A stretch of 64,000 bases of DNA from Strigops habroptila (taxonomy: Eukaryota; Chordata; Aves; Psittaciformes; Psittacidae), in NCBI RefSeq assembly GCF_004027225.2, contig NC_044278.2, positions 58,893,743-58,957,742 of the forward strand, read 5' to 3'. Every line of letters starts with the position of its first letter. The first letter of the stretch is position 1. Position numbers and translations under genes: made by a program. Shown here one piece after another: positions 25,123-35,667 of this stretch. Under the pieces are notes generated by a model. It ran no database searches. It was not told the origin of the DNA and saw only the letters and a list, made by a program, of their open reading frames with translations.

Positions 25123-28100
25123 GTAAGAGGCTGCTTTGGTGAGGTTTGGGGTTCATGGTGCTTTCTGACAGCTGAGAAAAGTGAATCTGCATTTTGCCAT
25201 GCCTTCATGACTTTTCCCTGCACCTGTTTATACTCATGTAAGGCAAACAGCTGTTTCTAGCCTTTCTGTAAACTTTTTAAGTGTTGGTAATACAGTTTAC
25301 TGTAAATAGGATTCAAAAATCAGTTCCCTAATGAAAAGGGCAAATGTAAAGGAGAATTTCTGAGAACCGAATGGAGCAAATGAATTGCTTCTGTGACTCC
25401 CCAAAGTCTTCAGCAGCTGGTCCAAGCCCACACAATCTAATTGGAGGAGCTTGATCCAATTCAGTTCAGAGAGAAACCAAAACGGAGTCTGCCAGGTGGG
25501 CAGGCGAGGAACTGAAGATTTCATGCCGTCCCTTCTACTGAAGTGAACTCCTGCCATGTTCTCAAGGGTTACCACATCCTGACAGGCTGGAGGGGTTATG
25601 CAGCAAAGCCAGTCAGCCTTCAGAGAATTTGGGGGCAGGTGCCCACAGCTTTCAGAATCAAAAAATTTGTTTAATTTTAGAGACAGTAGCTGAAACATAA
25701 GAGGGGAAAGATTTGAAAATAGCATGACAATAATGATAGTCAATCTTACTCAAAATAGGGAGTATGGTGAGCAGGCTCTGCTTCTTCAGGCTTATGTTAG
25801 TCCCTTCTCCATTAAGACAAGGACAGCTAGAAAAGCTGCATCTGCTTTTCTACAGAGTTGAGGTTTAACAGGTTAGCACTCATGTGAAAATCTTCAGTTC
25901 ACTAAAAGTCTTCAGCTATTTTCACATTAGGCTTTTTAAAAAGGTCTAAAAACCTCTGGAAACCTTTGAATGAACTTTTGAAATCACTGGCAAATTTCAT
26001 GTTTAAGGAAATCAATTCTCTATTAGTCCAGCATCTGGTCACATAAAATTATTTAACAAAAAGAAAAGTTGTATTTTTGTAGTGTTCTTAATTATATTTT
26101 TAAAACATGATGACTGTATGTTCTTTCATGTGGTACTGATACTTTATTGTCCTGCTTTTCAGGATGTTCCCATGCTGAACCTCAAATATGGTATCGTGCA
26201 ATTAGTGGTGAGGAATTTGTTTTACAATGTGCTTTACCAGATAGAGATGCTACCCACATTTATAATAACTCACTTCTAGAACAACATAAGGTGAAATGGT
26301 TCTGGCAAAAAGACAAAGAGCCACTGAAGGCTATCAAGGAAAGCTCTAATCCTGCTCTCCAAGGGGATGCACTTTGGTTTAAACCAGTAAGGTACAGTGA
26401 TTCTGGAGTGTTCATCTGTGTGATATGGTACGTAATGGAACAAATGGCTTTTATTTCTATACAAAAAGTAATTGTTCTGTTTTGCTTTATTTTGTGTCTT
26501 AAATGTTTAACTTTTCTTCCTGCATCACTCAGGGAAAAAATCCCATGTCTCAAAATTGTTTTGGAGGTTCAAACAAAAAAGGTAGCAAAATGTTCAGCTT
26601 ATGACACAAACACAGTCTATCTTCTTGCTGGCAATGGGAATTCAATAACTTGTCCTGGGACAAAATGCTACAGCCATGTAAAAAAACCAGAGGTAAAATG
26701 GTACAAGGTAAGAATCAGTCTTGAGCATTCAAAAAAGCTCAGTGGTCTAGTTAATGCTCATGTGCCATAGGTTTTTAAACTCTTCTTTGGCAGACAATGC
26801 AGCCTGAAAAATTAAACCCAAAAGTAGAATCTTGAATTGCTGTATAGCAAGTTTGTAGGTAAGAGTTTTGAAGAAATTTGCCACATCCAAAATATCATTT
26901 AATGAAAGAGAAGCCTAGAAATACTTCCTCTCCAGTGGATTTTTTTCAGGAATTTGAGTTAAGGAAAATTCTTAGTAGTCTTAGAGAGTATGAATACACT
27001 AAGTTGAAAAATAGGGGTGCTTTTCAAAAATTACAAGTTTTGATCTTTTAAATAGTGACAGTGTTGTCAATCTCAGACAATTCAAATCCATGATTTATTT
27101 CTCATAAAAGAACAGGAAAATCTTTTCAAAAGAATTTGTTTACAAAGGAAAAAAATCCAGTCCATCAAAAAAGTGATCCTTTTTGTTGCTCTTTAGTAAT
27201 AGTTTAATTTAGATTAGTTTCATGATTTTACATTTTTCTCAGCAATCACAAATTTAAAATACTTTTTTAATGATAATCGCATATTATAGACCAAATTTTT
27301 TTTTTTAATATAACTGACAAATGTCCTCAGATTCCTAATAAGCCCTTTTTTGTGATTCAGTGTAATGAGTTTGGCTTAGCTTTACTGCCATGGTAATCCT
27401 ATCCAAATATCCTAAAATATAATTTAATAACAGCAACAACAACAAAAAAAGGACTTCTAATTCCTTGCTATTAATTTTTTATGGTTTGTTTTTTTTTTCT
27501 TTTTTTTAGGATGGTCATCAGATAAAACATAGGAAAACCAGAAAAAGCCTAAAGCTTAAGCATAATGAAATCCGCTTGAATCCAACCTATGACAAAGATG
27601 CTGGAATATATGTGTGTGATTATGCTCTATATGACAACACTACCAAGTGGACAATGAGAACAACAGTTACAGTAGAAGTCATCGGTAAGTAATATCATAA
27701 TTCAGAATAAAATACCTGAAGTCTGTTTTCTCTATGCTTTCCTACCATCTTTATGTCTTTTGTTCAGGCTCTTGTTCTGAAAAATCCATAAACTGAATTT
27801 GCTACATGATCATTAAAATACTCTTCCAGGTATTCTGAGGACGTGTTGACTAGAACCTTGAATTATAGAATCATAGAACGGTTTGGGTTGGAAAAGGCCT
27901 TAAGATCATCTAGTTCCAACCCCCTGCCATGGGCAGGGGCACCTTCCACTAGACCAGGTTGCTCAAAGCGCCATCCAACCTGGCCTTGAACACTGCCAGG
28001 GATGGAGCATTCACAACTTCCTTAGGTAGCCTGTTCCAGTGCCTCACCACTCTCACAGTAAAGAATTTTCTCCTCATATCCAATCTAAATCTCCTCTGTT

Positions 28101-31100
28101 TAAGTTTGAACCCATTATACTGTGTCCTATCGCTACAGTCCCTGATGAAGAGTCCCTCTCTGGCATCCTTGTAAGCTGTTCAGTAACAACATGTAGCATA
28201 AAATGCCATGATTTTCAAGATCTAATTCCACCTTGGATTTCTTGTGGTTCCCAACAGTGTAAACCAAGTCTACAAAAGGATTTAGATCTGTTGATCTGGG
28301 AGTAGAATTTATGCAACTCCAACGGGCGCCAATGAATGCTAATCCAGAACTCTGGGTCATTGATATGGCATGGCTTTACATTCTCCTTCAAATCATGGTG
28401 ACCTCTTCCATAACATTTACTGTCCTCTCCTGCCCTTCGGGTGAAGTGCAGATATTGCCTGAGTGCTGTTGGACAATGTCAACAAGGGAGCATGCTTGAA
28501 ACTCAGGATCACAAATGAGGGAGACTTTTTAGTTTGCTAAAAGAGAGATGTGGTTGTGCTTTTCTCCAGATACCTGTGTTTGAGTGCTGTAAGACACTCT
28601 CATCAGACACTCCAGTCACTCCAGTCAATCACAGGTCCTGGAGGAAGGTATGGCTACATCTGTTCTATATCCTGAGCTGGATGGACCCAGTACAGCCGTT
28701 TTTGTATAAGAGCACAGGACCCATTCTCAGCATCCTGGTGGAAAGTGGGCCACTCTGTGGAAGGGAGAACAAGATTTAGGGAGCAAAAGAAAGGTGTCAG
28801 GGGAGACAACCTGGTTCTAAGGTCTAGTGAGGACAGTACTCCTCTGAAATAGCTGTTCCCTTTTTTGCAGATGTTTGATGCATTAGGTACTAAGAAGTCA
28901 TGGAAAAAATATATACATCCCACCAGAACAGGGCCTGGAAAACATGCCTCACCAGATTTTGAGACCTCTGTGTGCTGGATTACAATGCTTTTTCATTCCT
29001 TTCTCTGGCTATATTCCTGAAATATTTTCCAAGCAGTCATGGAATAGATCTGCTTTTTTTCTGATCTGACTAAACCTGAGCTAATGCACTGTGCTTCTCA
29101 GTTCGTTTCCCTCACTTTACAGCACAATCAGAAAAACACTTGAAAGGTGCCATATACATATATAATCACCCTGAATCTTGCATACATTTCTGTGCTGGGG
29201 CTTGGTTTAAAAAAAAAAAAGTGTTATGTGGCACCATTTCCTGCAGGATGGGACTTTCCTAGAATATCAGATCTGTGGGTTTTAGCACCTTCAGGTTGTT
29301 TTTCCGGAGGCTGGGTAATTGCTTAGTAGCTTGTATGAACTGTGGGTGCCATTATCTGTGCCCTTTGGCAGCCCTTGTTTTGAAAAAAAAAAAAAAAAAA
29401 GAAAAGGTTATATTAATGCAAGTATCTGTGCTGATGAATGACTTTTTGCTCTGTGTGTGTTTGATGGAATGGGGCTTGGCACAGAACTCCTTCAGGGGGT
29501 TTTGCAAGGGGAGCCCCTGATTTCTGAGTTCTAAATAACCTTAAGTGCAGGCTACGATGCCTCAGATTAACTGAGAGAGTAGGTCTTTATGTAGCTATAT
29601 AAGTTTTGTGGTCAAAACTCCCTTATCTGTGCAGTCTCAACAAGTGTAAATCACCCTCTTGAACTTAGGTGTCTAAATTCCACCTAACTTTCAAAAAAGA
29701 GAATTCTGTAAGATATGTTCTCTGGTCTTCTGCACTGATGATAGCATTGTAGTTATTAACACTACTCCTGTTAATTGCAGCAAAAAACACTATCCATCCA
29801 CCCAACTTCTTGTATCCCAATGGTGTGGTGATCCTTGAAGCAGAGCTTGGTGAGTTTTGATTTCCTATCTGAAAGTGAAAAAAAATGTTTAAATGAGGTA
29901 TTAATAGGTAATGATAGATCTTCGTGAAGCAAAACAGCTTTGCCTTCTAGGAGCATGAGAATTTTATACAAAATGTAGTTTTTTGCTTGGTATATATCTT
30001 TGTGGATATTAAAGGAAGCATCATGTGTTATGCAGATCCCAGGCTATTTAGGAGAAAAATATTCTGGTAATCTACATGCATGGTTTTCCTGTCTTAATTT
30101 GTTCCAGGAAAGCCACTTGAATTGGAATGCCGTGTGCAGTTTGGGTTTGAAAGATCTTCTCTGATGAGGGTAACATGGAAAAGAAACAACAAAGAAAATA
30201 TAAACGAGAAATTGAATCAGGAAACAAGGTAAGAAAAATCCCAATAGTCTGATTATTACTAAAGTCAGCAGCTGTAAAAATGCTTCTACAGCAACTTTAC
30301 TGAATACATTTTACTGAAAAAAGCTCAGAAGGCTCTGTTCTTCAATTTATTAATGTATATGTTCATGAGCATGTGACAGGCACATGCACTTCACTTACTT
30401 ACAAAAGCACATACTGATGACCGTAAAGTGAAGAACTCAAACTTTCTGTGCAGTCTTAACTCTTCTTCCTAAAGCTTTAGCCTATGGACAGCTTCAGCAT
30501 GAGTGTCGCTTGGTTGCCTGTACCTGTATCAGCTCTTTTCAAGTATTCCCTCTGTCATACCTTGCCAGCAACTCACACAATCTGTCTTTGGAAGCTGTCT
30601 CTGAATGGGGAATAAACCAAATCAGTAAAACAGTACTGTAGACATTGAAAGGGGTTTGGGTGCCCCAGACATTGGGGTGTGTTTATTGAGTCAATCTGAG
30701 GGCTGAATTTCAGGATACAATTTCAGGATTCTCCCGTGGCAATAATTAACCAGACCCTGTAGAAAAGCAACATGCAGGTGAAAGATTTTCTGTGGCTTGG
30801 GGACAACCCATATAGTCACCATACTTCCCTTTCCTTCCTGTACTTCCCTGTCTCATTCACTTGCGCAGTGTCCAACTTGGGCAAGAAACAGTGGAGATAA
30901 CACAGGCAAGTGTATGTTTCACTACACAGCCCTGAGTCATCTTTATGGGCAAACTTTTCTGCACACCTGCTGCCACTGCTAAAATCCAGTTCTTAACAGC
31001 AGTTATATGGGGAAAAAAATAAGAAATTATGATATCACACACACACATGCACTCACGCATACTCATGAGGTAGATTGGAAATTGGATTTTCCTAACTTTT

Positions 31101-34100
31101 GAATGTTTAGCTTTGTAATGTTCTTCTTACCAGGTTTTTAGCTTTTTGCATGCATACAATTTCTGTTCAATTTTAAAAATCTAAATGAATAAAATATTCC
31201 CAGCAGACTTTCAGTACAGGTTGAATCCTTGCCCATGCTCATGCCTGTGTATCTTTAGTTAGCAGAAGTAGTGCCATGGTAGACTGTCATTTTGCAGTGG
31301 CAAGATGTGAGGTGCCTTCAGGACCACCAAAGAGATGCCTGTACTTGTGGTTTTCAAAGAGAAACGCTGAGACACAGAAACCCTGGGTTCTAGAGTGGTT
31401 GAAGGCACGCATCTGTTCCATACAACCCTCACTCAACCCCAAAGGGATTCCTCTGTTATCTCTTCATTTCCCATACTTCTGTCCCTTACACCTTATTCTG
31501 TTTACCTCTCCTGTCCTTGGGCTTTTTAGCCCTGTGCAAGAGGCTGTGCTGCTCAGTCTTTTTGCCCATCTAGTTCTCTCTTGTGGCTCCTTTTGAAGTT
31601 TCATTTCCCTCCATTTCTACCCTGAGAGTTTGGGTTTTTTTACATCTTAGAAAACCACAAATAATCGTACAGAAGTCAAAGGGGGCTATATATTTAAAAC
31701 TAGGCAAGTGCTTAAGAATTTTGTAGAGTTGATGAATTAAGAATAAACCTTTCAGTCTGCAGACTTTTGATTATTTTCTTTTAATGTAAAAACCAAATGG
31801 AAGTTCCAAACCAGAATATCACATCATTGTTAAAAGTTCAAGATGAACGTTAAGAAGTTGCAAGCTCCTCTTTCTTTGTGTTTAAGACATTTGAGGATTG
31901 TGTGCATGAGCAGCAAAGGTGTCACGCAAACACATATTTTTCTCTCTTTAGTGTTTATCCAGCAGGTTTAAAGGGGCACACACTTCTTCATGTTGCAAAA
32001 CTGAAAGAAGTTACTGAAAGGGACCTTGGAAGCAACTTCACGTGCTTTGCTGAGAATTCAGTGGGGAATGCCACAGCTGTGATCCAGCTGAAAAGAAAGC
32101 AGAGAGGTAAAACTATAGATGGATGACTATCTTCCCTTGAAGACACATTTTGGTTTACTCACTGCTACAAATTCATTTCCCATTGATACTTTAGGCAACT
32201 GCAGAAATTTCTTCAAGCTGGATGGGAGTGATTTGCCAGATGTCTAGAAAGGCACATTATTCTTAGGACTACTCAGAAGGACAGGGCTATCTAGGGACTT
32301 ACTGCAGGCAAGTGGGCCAAGTGGAATCTGGAGAGTGACTGGGAGGAAGAAGAGAAGAGTAGGATTTCTCAACATTAATACAGTCTACTAAACTGAATCA
32401 GGGCAGCTGCTGAAAGCAATAGTATTCCTTGATTTTCATATGATGTTTCTGTTTGTTTTCCCAGTCCTTAGCATGCATGTTTCTGAGAAGTTACCATAAC
32501 TGATGAATGTGGCAGCCTTTCAAGCAAAGACCAAAACCAGAATCAATGTTGAAATTAAACCACTGAACCATAATTTACAATGGAGATTCATCATTAGAGT
32601 GGCACAGGAAGTCTCCAGCAGGGGACTGTGTGCAGCTGTGTGTTCTGATGTGACATTTCCAACTCAAGCAATGACTACTTTCAGCCCTGCTGAGTGTACC
32701 AGAGACCATTCTCTATGTGCTTTCTATCACAGATTAGCTTTTCATACCATCAAGGAGATTCTATTCAAAAAAGGTCCCTGATGGTAGACTGAAACTCTGT
32801 TAGGGTTTGCACTTAAATGACTTCCTGGCTTCCCTAAGGTTTGCCAGTGGGGTAAGAAAGAAGATTGTGAGATGGTTTGCCCCCATTTTTGGACTGAATT
32901 TTTCATCTAGAGTGTCAACATTATTTTGGAAAGCCTGAGTTATGATAGACCCTTTTCTTTCTACAGTGTTTCTCTTACATGTCCTGTGCAGTGTCATTTC
33001 TATTCTATTTGCATTACTTCTGTGCACTGCCTTTATTTACCAGCACTGGATTGAAATAGTGCTGATGTACCGAAGTTATCTGGTCCACAATGAAACTACA
33101 GGAGGTAAGAAATATTGCATAATGTTACTTTTATTCAGTTTTTCTACTTCCTTTTGCCATGTGGGTTAATCTGGTAGGAATTAACCGTTTAATTAAATTC
33201 TCTTACTGACCCTGCTCTCTTTGAGCTGATACAAAGGCTGTTAAAGCTAGCAAGATGCCCAGTGGATTCAGACGGAAAAAAAGCCAGGCAGTGTGGAGGA
33301 AGTATCTAACACCAACTGAAATGTCACAGTTAGCCTTTTACAAGATCCCTTATTTAACCATGGAGGATTAGAGTAGGAAGTTGAATTTTGGCAGTCCTTT
33401 TTCAGGAGATAATAGAGCCTCTCCAACATTTTAACCTCATTCTCCTGAAGTGTTCAACAGAACCTGTGGACAAGAATCAAATGTCCTTGCAGAATTAAGT
33501 GAGGAACTCCAGAGTCTATTGCATTTTTTACTTGAAGCCAAATAAACAAAGAAGAAAAGTAAGATGATGATACAGGGTACCAACTGAGAAGTATACATTT
33601 GGGAAATATTCATATTTCCTTTCTAAAAATAATGTTGACCATCTTGACATTTACACCAGAGTGATCAGCTTCTGATATTTCAAATCTTCATAGTAACATC
33701 ACCCCATCATCTCAGATAAAATGGGTCTCCAACATACGCAGTATGAAAAGGCATCAGAAATGACTGTGCCTACTTCAAAGAACTTAACATATAACTTTCT
33801 TACATGAGTTGAAAGAATCTGGTAGTATGTGATGAAGGAAATTTTTCTAAAAATTCTTGAATCTTGATGCAGCTTGAGATAGAGGTGTCTGAGTCTGCTT
33901 TTGTGTTTGCATGTGTGTATGTACATTATACGTAAGTGTGAAATAACTGTATCTAGGTATCTATAAATACATCCATAATGAGAGACAATTAACTGCCCTT
34001 TTGGAAAGTATTTTTGTGAGCCCTAAGGCAGCCGGAAAAAGTGATTTGGAAAATCACTCAAGATTTCCCCTCTATTTGGTAACAAACTGATTTAAGAACC

Positions 34101-35667
34101 TCTGGAAAGTCCCCTTAACGCTCACCCCGTATGTCAGCAGGACAAAGAAAGACCTGCCAAGATTTGTGCATTGAAGTTGAAGACACAGTTGGGTTCCATC
34201 ATGGTAGCCTCTGTCCTTCTCCCTGACTCTCATGCACCATGTGCACACAGCACCATTTGCAATGTGGATGCATGGAGTGTGCAGACCAACTGTGCCTACC
34301 CAGTTACCTTTCTGCCTAAGGGGATTGGCCATAAAATGTGTTCTCACCTGTTGGATTATGTCCTACTTAAATATATATAAATGGAAACTGAGCATTAAGA
34401 AAGAAGCTGAATGCTTCAGACAAATCTGCTTCAGACAGATTTGCTAATGCATACAGTGTTATTTATTTATTTTAGATGGCAAAGAATTTGATGCATTTGT
34501 GTCCTATGCAAAACTAGACTCTTCTGAAAGTAACTCTACTTTAATTAGTGAAGCAAAATTTGCCCTGGAGCTTCTTCCAGATATGCTGGAAACTAAATAT
34601 GGATACAAGTTATGCATTCTTGAAAGAGATATTCTTCCAGGAGGAGGTAGGTTCCCTGTGTATAGTAAAAAATCTTCAGTTCTTTATAAAATTGTTTTCA
34701 CTTTCCAAAAAACATTATGCACCAGGTCAGCAAATGGTATATTTTGGTACTGGAATTTCTGCTCAAATCTCGCAATGTTTTGATGTTTATGTCTGGCCCC
34801 TGCACCTCAGGCATACTGAGGTGTATGTTTAAGTGTGGTCTCTGGGAGCTACTAGGCTGAGATAAAGCTTCTCATTTAAGAATTTCTTTTCAAGCAGACT
34901 CCATTCACTGAAAAGAAGACCACAAATATTTCAGTAATTACTTCCTGAGCTACTTTAGTCAATGCTAGCTGCAGTAATTAGAAAGGCCTCAGTACCTGTC
35001 CCTGGGGAGACAAAGACAAGTCCAAGTGCCCCTTGAGACCCTGTTCAAGTAGCAACAGTGTGTTTAGATCTCAGCTGTGACCTCTACCTCCTGAGCAGCA
35101 AGTTGTATTCTCCAGGCTGCGCAAGAACAACTGCAGCACCCTCTGACAGCAAACACATTTATAGGGGTTTTGTGATTGCTTAGCATCCCTATTTTTGGAT
35201 TTCCTTATTTCTGGGTTTTAGCTGTCAATAAAGGAACTGATAAGGTATAAAGTCCATTATAGAATGGAGTAATGATTGTTGTCATTTCTTCTTCAGCATA
35301 CACAGATGAAGTTGTTACAGCTATTAAACAAAGCAGACGAGCAATAATTATTTTAAGCCCAGCCTATGTCAGTGGGCCAAGCATCTTTGAACTGCAGGCA
35401 GCGGTGAACTGTGCCTTGGAAGACAAAAAGATCAAACTGGTATTAATAAAGTTCCAGGCTTTCCAAGAGCCAGAGACTTTGCCTCCAGTAGTGAAGAAAG
35501 CTCTTCGGATATTACCAGTCATTACCTGGAAGTCTTCTGTTTCTGCTGCTCCAAACAAGTTCTGGAAATATATGCGTTACCACATGCCAGTGAAAAGTAC
35601 CAAGATGTTGGGAAATTGGAGCCTAAAGGACTTTTGCCTAAGGTTATTCAGCCTGATATATCAATAG
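25053..35667 (+). CDS. IL18RAP: Interleukin-18 receptor accessory protein (IL-18R beta), complete, 10 coding exons
   Basis: Signalling partner of IL18R1: it joins the IL-18/IL18R1 complex and brings a second TIR domain for MyD88 recruitment. Joined exons: 25053-25122, 26163-26427, 26533-26707, 27510-27684, 29781-29849, 30108-30228, 31952-32106, 32967-33104, 34476-34646, 35297-35667. Total 1710 nt, 569 residues and TAG. All junctions are GT-AG and frame-consistent. Signal peptide about 1-15, three Ig-like domains about 24-343, membrane span about 344-368 followed by [13 protein letters not shown] about 390-545 with box 1 FDAFVSYA (394-401), ERDILPGG (439-446) and box 3 [12 protein letters not shown]. 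The segments [12 protein letters not shown] and FQEPE.LP are specific to IL18RAP. An in-frame ATG at 24999 would add 18 residues; I prefer 25053 because it matches the family N-terminus. Confidence 0.95.
26163..26427 (+). CDS. IL18RAP: IL18RAP coding exon 2, Ig-like domain 1
   Basis: Residues 24-111. Starts after TGCTTTTCAG. Contains [19 protein letters not shown] and [12 protein letters not shown], the paired cysteines and tryptophan of an Ig fold. Ends in phase 2 before GTACGT. Confidence 0.93.
26428..26532 (+). other. IL18RAP: IL18RAP intron 2, 105 nt, in-frame and stop-free
   Basis: A very short intron with donor GTACGT and acceptor CACTCAG. It is 35 codons long and has no stop in the reading frame of the flanking exons, so the frame continues from exon 2 through exon 3. 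If retained it would insert a hydrophobic stretch ([14 protein letters not shown]) into the ectodomain. Splicing is preferred because exon borders match the IL18R1 paralogue and the intron-encoded residues are unlike an Ig domain. Confidence 0.8.
26533..26707 (+). CDS. IL18RAP: IL18RAP coding exon 3, Ig1-Ig2 junction
   Basis: Residues 112-170. Contains CLKIVLEVQ linking the domains, the first Ig2 cysteines (SITCPGTKC) and the core VKWYK at the donor, phase 0. Equivalent to IL18R1 exon 3, which also ends at WYK in phase 0. Confidence 0.93.
27510..27684 (+). CDS. IL18RAP: IL18RAP coding exon 4, Ig-like domain 2
   Basis: Residues 171-228. Preceded by a T-rich tract and TTTAG. Carries [17 protein letters not shown], with the second Ig2 cysteine and a sequon. 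Ends in phase 1 before GTAAGT. Confidence 0.93.
27862..28175 (-). mobile_element. CR1 LINE 3'-end fragment
   Basis: Begins with ATAGAATCATAGAA repeats followed by the minus-strand CR1 tail (GACCAGGTTGCTCAAAG, GATGGAGCATTCACAACTTC, CTGTTCCAGTGCCTCACCAC). About 310 bp in IL18RAP intron 4. Its sequence resembles the copy at 4151 closely over the shared tail, suggesting the same or related subfamilies. Confidence 0.93.
29383..29400. repeat. Poly-A homopolymer
   Basis: 18 consecutive A residues in IL18RAP intron 4; no element body identified beside it. Confidence 0.9.
29781..29849 (+). CDS. IL18RAP: IL18RAP coding exon 5, linker between Ig2 and Ig3
   Basis: Residues 229-251. A 69-nt exon, phase 1 at both ends ([20 protein letters not shown]), the counterpart of IL18R1 exon 5. 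Acceptor TTGCAG, donor GTGAGT. Confidence 0.88.
30108..30228 (+). CDS. IL18RAP: IL18RAP coding exon 6, Ig-like domain 3 first half
   Basis: Residues 252-291. Contains [16 protein letters not shown], matching the IL18RAP third Ig domain, and VTWKR. Ends in phase 2 before GTAAGA. Confidence 0.93.
30229..31951 (+). other. IL18RAP: IL18RAP intron 6 (1.7 kb)
   Basis: No repeat family recognised. A 106-codon frame at 31276-31596 has no domain or flanking splice logic and is treated as chance. Confidence 0.65.
31952..32106 (+). CDS. IL18RAP: IL18RAP coding exon 7, Ig-like domain 3 second half
   Basis: Residues 292-343. Contains [16 protein letters not shown], typical of the final Ig domain of IL-1 receptor family proteins with Cys and two sequons, and ends with a basic run before the membrane. 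Acceptor CTTTAG, donor GTAAAA. Confidence 0.93.
32967..33104 (+). CDS. IL18RAP: IL18RAP coding exon 8, transmembrane segment
   Basis: Residues 344-389. About 25 hydrophobic residues ([20 protein letters not shown]) followed by [13 protein letters not shown]. 138 nt, phase 1 at both ends, as in IL18R1. Confidence 0.94.
33105..34475 (+). other. IL18RAP: IL18RAP intron 8 (1.4 kb)
   Basis: No exon or repeat family recognised; short frames on both strands near 34.1-34.4 kb lack supporting features. Confidence 0.65.
34476..34646 (+). CDS. IL18RAP: IL18RAP coding exon 9, TIR domain part 1
   Basis: Residues 390-446. Acceptor ATTTTAG. TIR box 1 FDAFVSYA and BB-loop segment ERDILPGG; the exon ends in phase 1 within PGG-A, exactly as in IL18R1. 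Confidence 0.95.
35297..35667 (+). CDS. IL18RAP: IL18RAP coding exon 10, TIR domain part 2 and C-terminus
   Basis: Residues 447-569 and TAG. Acceptor TTCTTCAG. Contains [37 protein letters not shown] and box 3 [12 protein letters not shown]. The short hydrophobic-ending tail after the TIR domain is about 23 residues. Confidence 0.95.

Larger units (their letters stand above)
27685..29780 (+). other. IL18RAP: IL18RAP intron 4 (2.1 kb)
   Basis: Holds a minus-strand CR1 fragment at 27862-28175 and a poly-A run at 29383-29400. No additional exon seen; open frames of 60-90 codons near 28.0-28.9 kb are partly repeat-derived. Confidence 0.75.

Noticed and set aside
25297-25743. 148-codon frame on the - strand in IL18RAP intron 1
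   Set aside because: It begins with TTG rather than ATG, its product resembles no family, and nothing supports transcription.
31276-31596. 106-codon + strand frame in IL18RAP intron 6
   Set aside because: No domain, splice fit or family similarity; the neighbouring exons already join in frame without it.
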